Under the pieces are notes generated by a model. The model worked only from the letters and a program-made list of their open reading frames with translations, had not been told where the DNA came from and searched no databases. 64,000 bases of DNA from Larix kaempferi (Eukaryota > Streptophyta > Pinopsida > Pinales > Pinaceae): positions 1-64,000 of the forward strand of contig BSBM01000965.1 of assembly GCA_027924585.1 (NCBI GenBank), given 5' to 3'. How positions within the stretch are numbered: the first letter of the stretch is position 1; each line of letters starts with the position of its first letter. The translations under genes and the position numbers were made by a program. Positions 43,247-54,607 of the stretch are shown in pieces.

Positions 43247-44719
43247 GAATACTTCCCTTTCGGCTTCAACATCAAAGGTGACTTGCTTCCACTGTGTTTG
43301 TATTAGTCAAACATTGGTGTGTGACCTGTTTCCTCCTGTCACCGCTCCTCCTCATGTCACTATTACAATCGTCACATGGCTACTTCAAACCTCCATTGAT
43401 ATCATATGCACGGCCGATGGTGCGTTCTGATTATTTTGGTTTTGGTTTTGGGGTGGATTCTTAGTTTTCCATTTCGCAATGAGCTCAAGGAAGTCCTCTA
43501 CGCTGTGATCTACAACACTACAATAACTACACTGCGGTGCTGGGTTTGGACAATCCCTCTAGTAGTGCCCTTGTTGTCCACAATTGTAACAGATCATCGC
43601 CCTCTTCCCTGTCTAGTAGCTCCTCCACGTCCCATACCGGTGCCTCGGCCTCCGCGGAATCCTCCCCTGAAACCTCCGCGTGGTTTCCCATATGGTTGAT
43701 ACTGCGGCTTCCCATACTGCGGTTATTGATACTGTGGCTGCCCATACTGCGGTTGGCCATATGGCGGTGGTGGATACTGCAGGTGCCCATATTGCCCCTG
43801 ATCGTATTGTTGCGGTTGGTTGAACTACGGTTGTGGATGGTTGTACTGTGGTTGCTGCTGCACCACCGGTTGCTCTTCTCCTTTCATAAAATATGTATCA
43901 GATGTCCGATCTTGCAGCAGGTCATAGGCCCTGCTGTCCTTCTCATCATGGCCAACCGATCGAAAGAATTTTTAGTACAAGTTTGCTGGCTTCGACACCA
44001 TCTTTTGTAGATATACACATTCCTCCAGTCAATTCCCTTTGGTTTGACAGATAAGACACCATGGCATGCCTCCTTGATGAAGGGGGTTTGGTGCCCCCGA
44101 ATGTAAATACTCACGAAACTCTGGGAAATTGTCCTTATGGTGTCCCTCAGCTTTGCACCTGGTACACCATATGTCTCCGCGGGTTTCCTTTCCCTTCTTG
44201 ATATCCTCCAATTGATGTGTTAGATTGGCCAATTGCGCCTGGACTCTATCCATTCCTATCCCTCCTTCGCCGATCAGTGAAGCCTCCAGCTTCATCGCAA
44301 TATCTAATGCTTCCATTTGTGTCATTACTTTTTGCTACATCAGTGGCCCACGGATATGCGGTACCAGTCCTGCGATGAACCACTCTTTGTGTTGCAGCTC
44401 ATTTATCAGAAATCTCTATTGGATATCATCATCTTGTACCGCTGATTGAATTCCCACATTGGTTCATTCGGGAATTGCTTAATATCCTTGAGTTCTGACC
44501 TGCGACAACGTCTTGGATGGTGTTTCCCCTCAGAACCCTTGTAAACTTCATGAACCAGTCTAATGCTTGACCCCTAAGGGTCATCGCTATCTGTCCCATT
44601 TTTATGGTTTTGTGTTGGACCTGCTTCATAGTCCAGATTGCTTCACATATGAGCCAATATTGTTCGGGATACTCGGTCCCGTTCCCTTGAAAAGTAGGAA
44701 TCTTCACGTCGTCTTCCAT
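43247..44719 (-). pseudogene. E gag with zinc knuckles
   Basis: The N-terminus holds a capsid-type segment: PTFQGNGTEYPEQYWLICEAIW and MTLRGQALDWFMKF. Then a coiled stretch and zinc-binding motifs: WCTRCKAEGHHKDNFPEF (last Cys is Phe), ICYNCGQQGHY-x-RDCP with a TAG in it, and QCSYCSVVDHSVEDF. A Gln/Tyr/Pro-rich repeat (QYGQPQYG) fills about 43690-43870. Several stops and shifts. Confidence 0.75.
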
Positions 44720-44760
44720 CCTAACGTTGCTACTACTATTGTTTACTGAAGTGATACTCT

Positions 44761-45231
44761 TACAGCTGCAGGTAGGGCAACTCTGAGAGTAGTTTGTATT
44801 TATTCCTATAAAATTTTGAGTAGTGCGTGGGGGTTAAAGGTATGTTGTAACTTACGATCTGTCCTTCTTCTGCGTCTGGGGTAGCCTGGTCAACGTCTCC
44901 TTCGCAATAAGTTTGCTTCCTCCCTTGTGGTCTTGTTTCACATTCCTCTGTTCCGACCCTCTCTGTGTTGGAGAAAACCTCTATGGCTTGGGGTGGACCA
45001 CAACAGACAACTGACGACTAGAAATTAACTCAATTCTCAATACTATGCTATATAAATGATAATGCTAAGATAATGAAGAGCATAACCAACCTCGATCCAA
45101 ACGTTTGATGTAGATCCCCGTTGGAGCTTTCAATCCGTGCACTTGAACCTGCAAATTAGTCTTGATAGCCAATATAAAACAAGCGCATATAATATATAAA
45201 CGACATTAACATCATCAATAGGAATGGTCCA
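44761..45231. other. Junction region between E and P2
   Basis: No gene. Neither an E 5' LTR nor the missing part of K1 can be recognised here, so a deletion or rearrangement is likely. Confidence 0.5.
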
Positions 45232-45879
45232 TGATATTATAAGTAAATGCAACCCAATGTAATGTAAACACATTCACAACATTGATGGACGAGAATATGA
45301 GTATTTCTATTAATAAATAACAAGAAGTACAATGTGATACGACCTCTTGTCGACAACCAATCTGAACCAAGATCTGGGTCAATCCACTTGTGTCTCCACC
45401 ACTTCAATCCTCCATGGAATGGAAAACTCAAACTATGATAGGAGTTTGGAAGGTGAACATAAAGGGTTCACAACTACAAGGATCAATGAGTGTAGACTCA
45501 AGGTAGGGTAGAAATACACTAGAGTTCTCTTGCTCTCCTTTCTCCTCCTGTCCATAAGACATATGTGCTCAATATATAGTCCTCTCAAAGGTAGACGAAA
45601 GGACACATCAAGGCGTTTCTGGGGAAAATGGAGGGCCAAAGGTCACCCAGTGACCGCTTTTTGGGAGTAAAAAGTAATTAACTAGTCATTTTTACCATTT
45701 TACATGGTACTCGCAGGCTATAGTGATGCAACTCGCGGGTACGCCCATTGTAATGATGCAGCTAGCATACAGAGGAAAAATAGTGTGTCTGGAGGATAAA
45801 AAATGGATCTGAGTCAGTAAAATGGATCCTCTAGGCCAAAGAGTGCTGATGCTCACAAGGTGGAAATTATGTTGTAACA
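45232..45879 (-). mobile_element. P2 3' LTR
   Basis: 648 bp on the minus strand, TGTTACAAC to AATATCA. Similar to 50743-51401 throughout. Confidence 0.75.
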
Positions 45880-45895
45880 GATGCCCCCTAATGTG
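45880..45895 (-). other. P2 polypurine tract
   Basis: CACATTAGGGGGCATC on the minus strand, same as P1. Confidence 0.72.
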
Positions 45896-47792
45896 TGAGG
45901 TTAGAGACTGATGCTACGATGGACGAAATATATTATAAATCTCAGAAGTGGAGTGATGGAGACACAAGTGGAAGGAGCAGTTCACTCATCATAATACAAT
46001 AGTATCCCTGAGTACATGTCGGTATAGTACAACAATTTGATACAATGGCCATGAATAGGCAATACATATGTCATAAGTGATCATAGCCATGATCCCTCTA
46101 CAGTAAGATATGGTCCCCTGTTGAAAAGGAAACAATCGATGCAAAATGGAGGTACAAACTGCTGATATGTGATAGGTGATATCTCAGATGTAAAGTCATA
46201 ATCATAAGTAGCATACTGAATGCCACTATCGCCTGGGGTCTTCTACACAAGTCTTCGACGGTGCAAGTCCCATCAAGTGAATAAAGGAATTGAGGTCGAA
46301 CCTGATGTGACATCGTCTGATTACCGATCAATGATGTATACCGTTAACAGACATGAGATAACCTAGCAATAATGAAAATGGGAATCAAGACACAGAACAC
46401 AATCATCAAAGTGCGAATAGATGTGTTGAAGTCGAACACGAATATGAATCCATTGATCAGGGGACATTGATGTATTCCCAAATCTGTTGATGGCGAGAGA
46501 TCCTACCACTAAGGACTGCAAGCCTTAAGGTACTCAACCAAACTCTAAGCCTCAAGTTCCGGAATAAATGGGTTGAAGTCGACGGAATGAGACTTGCTAG
46601 AAGGAGGGCATTAAGGAATCCCCCATCAACCAGCACGAGGTACCAGCTACGCTGAAAGATTTGGAAGAACTCAAGTGAAATAGACTGACTCAATAAGGAT
46701 GGCCGACATGCAATAGTCAAGAGATCTGAGGAGTGGCCGAATCTAGTTTCAGGACTTCCTTTGAACAAGAGCATGAGCAGATGGATAGACTCAGGAAACA
46801 TAGAATCAATATAAACTGTGCGATGCAGGAGGAATCACAAAGGGCTCCATAATGACTGGAAGCTTAACCAATCGGTGGAGTAAATTGATAAACAAGTACA
46901 GCTCCTAAGGTCCAACTATAGTCCTGACTCATAATGTATGGAGTGGAATGAATGCTCTGTTCAAAGGAGACACAACAACTGCCAACAAAAAGTAGTAACC
47001 ATAATCCCGTCCGTCTTTTTGGAATATTTGATTTTTTTGGTCTTTTTCATAGTACAACAACTGAGGGAACGAGTGTCAAATAGCAAGCAGACTAGTTCCA
47101 AGCAGTGGAACATACTTGTGATCAATGCAAGGAAGCGTGTGCAGGATGTGGACACTCGGGGGGGATGTTCCCTCAGGGTCAAAAGGTCATCAAATTGTGA
47201 AGGGAAAATGTAATCTTTGCAGGGCTCGACAGGGAAAGTGCTCAAGCACCAGGCTAATAACTAAGTAAGCGGGAGCCGTCACAAGAATCAAGTGGCAAGC
47301 AAGATGATGTAATGCAATCACAACTCAATATACATGGGGGAGTCCTCATGGGAGATGGCCAGCATAAGACAAAGTAGAGTATGAGTCTTTATCGCAATGT
47401 CATGGCGTAACTACAAAGGACTCCCGATCCTAAGGACAAACAACGGCATGGGCACCATAACGCGAAAAGGGGTTCTAACTAGGGTACCCATGTTCGGAAA
47501 GGCCCTACCACCACATAATGACACTTCTATAATAGTGTGAAGGTTCCGTGTCAGTTAAGAAGCGGGGTCGCACCTAGGGTTTATGAAAGTGGTCAAAAGG
47601 TCAAATGCATAATGCATGTGAAATTGGCATCTAACCTATATGCCAGGTGTGAAACATACCTTCCGTAGGTGTGAAACAATCGGAAACAACTTTCGCCGAG
47701 GAAATCTGGTCAAAAAATGCCACTCCATGACATTGTATTAGTCCAAAACAACATTAAACGGCGAAAACTATAGACAAGTGGGTTTTGAAAGT
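45896..47792. other. P2 3' internal non-coding region
   Basis: No gene. It matches 51418-52267 plus 59577-60667 of P3, and forms the upstream region of the PMD gene. Confidence 0.65.
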
Positions 47793-47800
47793 TATAAATA
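47793..47800 (+). promoter_or_regulatory. TATA box of the P2 PMD gene
   Basis: TATAAATA, 136 bp before the 5'UTR splice donor at 47929; kept in P3 at 60668-60675. Confidence 0.6.
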
Positions 47801-48195
47801 GTAACAAAAATTTACAATTTACAATTCATTTTTACTATTCACCCATTTGGAGTTTTGTGGTTAGTTTTCACCTTCAGCTGCTGATTCTGGGAGCTACGGG
47901 TGTTCGATCATCGAACCGTCAGGAGCAGGTTGGTAGTCTCATCTATACCTTCCATTTCAATGCTTTTATTTCAGTTTTCATTGGTTACATTTTTTGTTTG
48001 GCCATGCCCTACATGGTCACAGCACTACCCGTGGGCTATAACTATGTGGGTCGCGGGTAGGGCTGGGTACGCGCAGTCAATGTATGCATTGACCACGGGT
48101 ACCTGCCTCTATGAGGACAATTGCCCATGGGTATGGCCGTGAAGCTAGTTTTTTAAACAAAACTGACTAAATTCTTAGGTTTTTCTCTTTCCAGG

Positions 48196-49499
48196 ATGGT
48201 TCTAGAGTGGAGAGAGAGAGAACATGACCTAGTGGATGAGGCCGTCCGCAATTATGTGCGTGCACAACAAGCACTACAAGCATGTGGTTTATACAAATTT
48301 TGGAGCATAGGGGGCTTGAGGGCCCAAAACCTATTGCTCCGTCGTTTGATAGACTATTGGGATGTCGATGCACATTACTTCAACCTAGATGGGCAAATGC
48401 TCTCATTGGAAGTCGAAGATATCTACTTCATCACTGGTTTGTCCTGCCGAGGTGAGGTGGCAAGCCTTCAGTCTCGATTTATGGGTGGTGGGATCACCAT
48501 CCCTGACTATATATGGTTGGATCACCATCCCTGACTATATAGAGCGGTATTGTGTTCCAAATACTTGGGCAGTGGGGAGTCAGGTGCCCATCAGAGCCAT
48601 AGTCAACCTGAGCATGAAGGTTGTCGTGGCTACTTTAGTGTGGATTACTGGTTCAAAATGTCTTCACCAGGCATCCAGCCCGTTATGTTCTATGCATCGC
48701 AGTGTATGCAGCCTATGATATTTGACTGGTGTACCACGCTACTGGGGTCCATGAAGACCCAACTGACAGAGTGCAAGCAAGGGGATGCAAAAAAATTTAG
48801 ACACGGCAGTATCTTATGCAGCTTCTTCTTTGAGCGAGTTTCGAGGCTCAGTCCTAGGGTTGAGGTCCCTCCTCATAGTCTCCGTGACCCAGCCATGACC
48901 CGGTGGGTCGAGGTCTTGATGCGACAGGGTGGTGGTCGTCAAGGATCAACATACACCAAGGAGTTCTTTCACTAGTGGGACCGACAGGTCATAGCGATAG
49001 AGGACTACCCCTATGCAGGGATAGACTTCTGACAGGATTGAGACATGCCGCTCCCACTAGATGCAGCATTCAGAGACATTGGTGAGTGCTCTTTTTAGGT
49101 TTTTGGTATATGAAATTTTTATGGATTTTTTATTATAGATGTAAATGCAAAAATATTTTTGGGGGTAGCATCATTTATTAATGTTTGACTGTTTGCTTGC
49201 AGACAAGGGCCCAGTGAGACTCGAGGGTTTTCTGAGACATCGTCGCCGAGGCAGGGGTGATGAGGTAGTAGGTGCTGTAGCAGAGCGGACACTACAGAAT
49301 CTGTGGGCCAACCTATCACGGATGATCGCCAGGGTACCACAGGTATAGGTGGCGCGGCTATGAGAGGATATGCAGCGCGAGGTAGTGGGGGGTGCCAGGT
49401 AACTGGGTGCGACTACTACAGCGTGTCGCAAATGTAGTGCATTATTTCTATCAAACACATCCTGTCGGGGCAGCAACTAGGCCTTCTCGTAGGGATTAG
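48196..49499 (+). pseudogene. P2 antisense plant mobile domain gene, broken
   Basis: Starts MVLEWREREHDLVDEAV directly after a splice acceptor; 5'UTR intron 47929-48194 (266 bp), coding intron 49082-49202 (121 bp, phase 1). PMD motifs: YWDVDAHYFNLDGQMLSLEV and DIYFITGLSCRGE. A 28-bp tandem duplication (copies starting 48491 and 48519) shifts the frame. A one-base deletion near 48675 restores it. Stops follow: TAG 48973-48975 (after EFFH), TGA near 49030 and TAG in exon 3. It is read opposite to the element's pol. Confidence 0.85.
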
Positions 49500-49669
49500 A
49501 CATCTCGGATCCCCATTTTGTATCGATATGTATATTTTGAGAGCTATGGGATCCAGTTTTGTATCATGACACTACCATGTTTTGGACATGTTATTTATAA
49601 AACTTTGGTTCTCTGGTTCTACTATATGTGTGTATGTACAAATGTATGAATGTATTTTTTATTTGTGTG

Positions 49670-50100
49670 CTACATTGTGAATGTGACAAATACCAATCTA
49701 ATACATAGTTAGCGTATGCATCATATATATGATTAAAACTTCTTGGAACATGAATGTATGTAATTGAAACAAAATGTCATTCCAAGAGTCTTACCTTTAA
49801 GAATTTCCGTAGTAACGTAGGATCCCTCACACGGTACTGACCATTCAACTGAGACACAACTAGTTGTGAGTCCAGATGGACTTCTAAAGAATGGATACCA
49901 TGTGAAATAACATCCTGAAGTAGCTCGATCACGGCACTATACTCAACCACATTGTTAGATGTAGGACAAAGAGAAGCACCTCCCGAGGACACAACTAGGT
50001 GGTCAGGTGAAAAAATAACCCAGGCAGCAGAAGCAAGCTGCTGTGTATGACGACTAGCACCATCCGTGAATCCTAAGAACGTAGGATATTCCGTTGACAT
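49670..50100 (-). pseudogene. P2 RNase H downstream of integrase
   Basis: MSTEYPTFLGFTDGASRHTQ to VRLLE, then TGA and HFVSITYIHVPR onward. Acidic residues: D in FTDGASR, E in NNVVEYSAV, D in VHLDSQLVV and D in HIYDAYANY. The TGA corresponds to CGA in P3. The start is about 190 bp after the integrase stop, as an independent ORF. Confidence 0.8.
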
Positions 50101-50286
50101 CTATCAAACAAACGGAAGCTAATCAGCAGACCTGAAAACCAAAAGAAAGCTAACCTATGTACATAAATAACTATACCATAGTATACAAAAGTACTAGCTC
50201 GAACCAGAAGTTCAAGTGTAATACCGCTTGAGGTAGAGCCCATTTCTAGGCTCCTTCAAAATGTTCCCCTCATAGTGCTCTAATTC

Positions 50287-50742
50287 TTAGGCTCCTTTTT
50301 CTAGGACACGCCTCACAATGTAAGGACCGTGCCACATGGGGTTGAACTTGCCTACCCCCAGGGGTTCTTTAGCTTGGTCATATAAGAGGAGAAAGTCACC
50401 TTCAACATATTTCCGGGGACAGACAGACCTATCATACTGAACCTTAACACGACGTTTATTGGCATTGATAGCCACGACGGAATCTCAACGTTACTTGTCA
50501 AGTTGCTCAAGGTGGATTAAGTGTTGCTCAAGACCCGTCGTATCAGGGAGGAACTCTATGGCTATTTTAAGCGAAGGGATTTTGCATTCAATTCGTAAAA
50601 TCATCTCCACACCGTGTACTAGATGAAATGGTGAGAACCCAGTGGCAGTCTTGACTGCGGTTCGATACGCCCACAAAGCAGGATATAACATAATGTGCCA
50701 ATTGTTCTTGCTTTGTTGGATGGTACATTGGAGAATGGTCTT
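50287..50742 (-). pseudogene. P2 integrase C-terminus
   Basis: LKTILQCTIQQSKNNWHIM, FHLVHGVEM and FNPMWHGPYIVRRVLEKGA (GPF/Y module). A TAA and a TGA at about 50479-50490 stand where P3 has CAA and CGA (EQRRDA). Upstream catalytic core deleted; the frame enters the LTR at 50742. Confidence 0.82.
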
Positions 50743-51401
50743 TAGATATAACAAGTAAATGCAACCCAATGTAAGATAAAATATATTTACAACATTAATG
50801 CACGATAAAATGAGTATTTCTATTAATAAACAAGATGAAGTACAAAGTGATACGACCTCTTGCCGGCAACCAATCTGAACCAAGATCTGGATCAATCCAC
50901 TTGTGCCTCCACCACTTCAATCCTCCATGAATGGAAAACTCAAACTAGATAGGAATTTGGAAGGTGAACATAAAGGGTTCACAACTACAAGGATCAATGA
51001 GTGTAGACTCAAGATAGGGCAAAAATACACTAGAGTTCTCTTTCTCTTCTTTCTCCTCCCATCCATAAGCCATATGTGCTCAATACATAGTCCTCTCAAA
51101 GGTAAGTGAAAGGACACATCAAGACGTTTCTTGGGAAGATGGAGAGCCAAAGGTCACCCAATGACCGCTTTTTAGGAGTAAAAAGTAATAAACTAGTGAT
51201 TTTTACCATTTTACTTGATACCCATGGGCTATAGTGATGCAACTCACGGGTACGCCTGCTATAGTGATGCAACATGCGGGTCAGAGGAAAAAATGAGGAA
51301 CTGGGATGTCTGAAGGATATAAAGTGGATCTAAGTCAGTGATATGGATCCTATAGGCCAAAGAATATTGATGCTCACAGGGTGGAAGATTATGTTGTAAC
51401 A
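50743..51401 (-). mobile_element. LTR shared by P2 (5') and P3 (3')
   Basis: 659 bp, direct repeat of 45232-45879. Left side abuts truncated P2 integrase, right side a P3 polypurine tract (CACATTAGGGGGAATC at 51402-51417). Confidence 0.78.
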
Positions 51402-52262
51402 GATTCCCCCTAATGTGTGAGGTCAGAGACTGATGCTACGATGGCCGAAATACATTATAAAACTCAAAAGTGGAGTGATGGAGACACAAGTGGAAAGAGA
51501 AACTCACTCATCATAATACAATAGTATCTTTGAATACATGTCGGTAGTAAAACAATCTGATACAATGGCCATGAATAGGCAGTACATACTGAATACATGT
51601 TATAAGTGATCATAGCCATGATCCCTCTACAGTAAGATATGGTCTCTTGTTGAAGAGGAAACAACTAGTGCAAACTGGAGGTACAAACTGCTGATATCTG
51701 AGAGGTGATATCTCAGATGTAAAGTCAAAGTCATAAGTAGCATACTGAATGCCACTATCGCCTGGGGTCTTCTACACAAGTCTTCGACAGTGCAAGTCCC
51801 ATCAAGTGAATAAAGGAATTAGGGTTGAACATGATGTGACATCGTCTGATTACCGGTCAATGATGTATACCATTAACAAACGCGAGATAACCCACCAGTA
51901 ATGAAAATGGGCATCAAGGAAAAGAGCACAATCACCAGAGTGTGAATAAATGAGTTGAAGTCGAACACTAGGATGAATCCATCAATCAGGGGACATTGAT
52001 GTATTCCCAAAACTGTCGATGGAGAGAGAACCTACCACTAATGACTGAAAGCCTCAAGGTACTCAACCAAACTCTAAGCCTCAAGTCGCAGAATAAATGG
52101 GTTGAAGTCGATGGAATGAGACTCGCTGGAAGGAGGGCATTAAGGCATCCCCCATCAACCAGCACGAGGTACCAGCTACGCTGAAAGATTTGGAAGAACT
52201 CAGGTGGAACAGACTGACTCAATAAGGATGGCCAACATGCAATAGTCAAGAGATCTGAGGAG

Positions 52263-52267
52263 TGGCC
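52263..52267. repeat. K3 target site duplication, left copy
   Basis: TGGCC, repeated at 59572-59576. P2 has a single GTGGCCGA at the same place. Confidence 0.94.
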
Positions 52268-52917
52268 TGTTAAATTTTCAGAATTTACTTCAATATGATC
52301 TAGTATCTTAACTGAGAGAACAACATGTACAGCATATCTACAGCATATCAATCATGGAGACAATAATGCAAGCACACAAGAGACACAAAGATTTACTTGG
52401 GGAAAACCATAAAGGTGAAAAACCCCAATAACTTCCTCAGAGATAGATAGAGCAATGATACAACCAACCAAGAGAGATAGCCATAACCTAGCAGCAGATC
52501 CTCCTCCTCCATAAGTGCGCCACTCCTCCTTGAGTGCATGTGTGAGAAGTGAGTGAGTAAATAGAGTGCCTCCCGCACTCTATTTATACTTGACTTGACT
52601 TGCCTTTTTACCTAACTCATGTAGGCTCGAACTTAACCACATAACATAATGCTGAGTGGGCCGACCCCCAATAGGGTGGTCTAATAACCCTTTGACCCAC
52701 ATGGCCAACCCCCAATAGGGTGGTCTAATAACCCTTTGACCCACATGACTTATACAGGGCCGACCCCAAATAAGGTGGTCTAATAACCCATCAAGTATAA
52801 GTTACGACACTTACAATATAAATGACGACACTTCCTTATAGAGGAATAATACCATCTCTATAGGAATACAATATACATATATGTGAAATACATTCCGAAG
52901 TTACATATACATCAACA
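52268..52917 (-). mobile_element. K3 3' LTR
   Basis: 650 bp; a 44-bp unit (AATAGGGTGGTCTAATAACC core) is tandemly duplicated near 52670-52757. Hairpin at 52559-52585. Confidence 0.92.
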
Positions 52918-52930
52918 CTCCCTCTTAACT
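52918..52930 (-). other. K3 polypurine tract
   Basis: AGTTAAGAGGGAG on the minus strand before TGTTGATG. Confidence 0.85.
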
Positions 52931-53149
52931 AGGAAGGTATTTCTCAGCACAGTTCTTCTAGCACAAGTCATCTTCTCTGGATCATCGTCACTAGATAATC
53001 GTCATCGAGTCATCATCATCGTTACTGCTGCTGCTATCTCAATCAATCTCTGAATCTACTCATCATAGGAAGTTCTACAGAGCCAGTCCTTTTTCATACT
53101 GGATGTAGGCCCACCACCTGCAGGTCTTCATCATCACTGGCCATACTGT

Positions 53150-53755
53150 GGAATCCTCAGGACTTATTACGTGCGTCACAAAACCTCGAAAGATCATCCC
53201 AGGTTGTTACGAGCACACAGCTCTACCTATAGGATCTCCCAGGGCGCTATTACATGTGACCCCACCACAAAACCTCAAAAGAGCATCTCAGGATGTTACG
53301 GGTACACAACTCCGACCTGAAATCTCCCAGGGCACAAATTACATGTGGTCCACCACAAAACCTCGCAAGAGCATCTCAGGATGTTACGAGTACACAACTC
53401 CGACCTGAAATCTCCCAGGGTGCTATTACATGTGGTCATGGCAAAACCTCGCAAGAGCATCCCAGGACTGATTACAGGCACACAGCCCAACCTATCGGAT
53501 CTCCCAGGGCGCTATTACATGCCATAGGACAAAACCTCGCAAGAGCATCTGCCAGATATCCCAGGGCGCTATTACATGCCATAGGAAAAACCTCGAAAGA
53601 CTATCTGTAGATCTCCCAGGGCACCGAATTACATGTCCTCCCAGAGCAAAACCTCGAAAGAGCATTTGCCAAATGTCCCAGGGCACCGATATTACATGCC
53701 ATAGGCAAAACCTCGAAAGACCATTTGCAAATCTCCCAGGGCACTAGATTACATG
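53150..53755 (-). repeat. 86-88 bp tandem repeat in K3 3' region
   Basis: Counterpart of the K2 array: GCATCTCAGGATGTTACG near 53283 and 53371 and GCATCCCAGGA near 53457, then shorter degenerate units. Confidence 0.85.
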
Positions 53756-53779
53756 CTCATCTGCACAACCTGATCCACG

Positions 53780-54480
53780 ACCATAGAGTATCAACCTGAT
53801 ACTCACCATACATCATCCTGATGTATCCATGATCATCCTGATCATCATCACTACAACGTCCTGCTGCATGTCATCTGGAGCAACATCCTAAAGCTTGTCA
53901 TCCATGATCATCCTGATCATCACTGCAACATCCTGCTGCATGTCATCTAGAGCAACATCCTGAAGCTCGTCATCCATGATCATCCTGATCATCAATGCAT
54001 CTACCTGATGCATACCAAGTATCTACCTGATACATATCATCATACATGATCCTCCTGATCATACAATGTATCCACCTGATACAAATACATGATCCACCTA
54101 ATCGTACAATGCATCTACCTGATGCATACCAAGTATCTACCTTATACATATCATCATACATGATCCTCCTGATCATACAATGTATCCACCTGATACAAAT
54201 ACATGATCCACCTGATCATACAATGCATCTACCTGATGCATACCAAGTATCTACCTGATACATATCATCATACATGATCCACCTGATCATACAATGTATC
54301 CACCTGATACAAATACATGATACATATCACCTCACATGATCCACCTGATCATACAATGTTTCCACCTGATACATATACAGATACATGGTCCAAGCATCCA
54401 ACATGATGCATATACAAAATGCATACACATTATCCAACTGATCATATCCAGCATCCAACATGATGCGTACATATAAATTA
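53780..54480 (-). repeat. Array of short palindromes with shared loop in K3
   Basis: Plus-strand examples: GAGTATCAACCTGATACTC, TACATCATCCTGATGTA, TGATCATCCTGATCA, ATGCATCTACCTGATGCAT, TGTATCCACCTGATACA. The loop (x)(A/T)CCT is stable while the outer stem pairs change together. Confidence 0.82.
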
Positions 54481-54607
54481 TCCAACTGATCATATCAAGC
54501 AGAAACCAGAACATCATCCTGATGCTCATCATCCAGCGCTTACATCCACAGCCATGTGAAGGATCCTCCTTCCAACATGCTTGGAATGGCTTCAGCAAAT
54601 GTGTCCA

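Larger units (their letters stand above)
24823..44760 (-). mobile_element. E: decayed Ty3/gypsy element split by two copia insertions
   Basis: Minus-strand order: gag and zinc knuckles (from 44719), protease, a second gag-like domain, RT leader, large deletion, ORF X, polypurine tract, 3' LTR 25739-24823. K2 and Q interrupt it. Removing both rejoins the coding sense at the duplicated 5-bp targets. No 5' LTR is recognised right of 44719. It was inserted into K1, and the K1 remainder is missing on the far side, so the right boundary is uncertain. Confidence 0.7.
45232..51401 (-). mobile_element. P2: PMD-carrying gypsy element, internally deleted
   Basis: Left LTR 45232-45879 (3' LTR), internal 3' region, antisense PMD gene, RNase H, integrase C-terminus, then directly the right LTR 50743-51401 (5' LTR). 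Primer site, gag, protease, RT and most of integrase are missing: integrase runs straight into the LTR at about 50742. The right LTR is followed by the polypurine tract of P3, so P2 and P3 share it. Confidence 0.78.

Noticed and set aside
43537-44010. 157-codon plus-strand ORF rich in Leu/Pro/Ser
   Set aside because: It is the complement of the Gln/Tyr/Pro-rich and zinc-knuckle part of E gag on the minus strand.
54046-54258. Short ORFs with Ile/His/Met/Tyr repeats
   Set aside because: Translation of the palindrome array in the K3 3' region; no coding signal.
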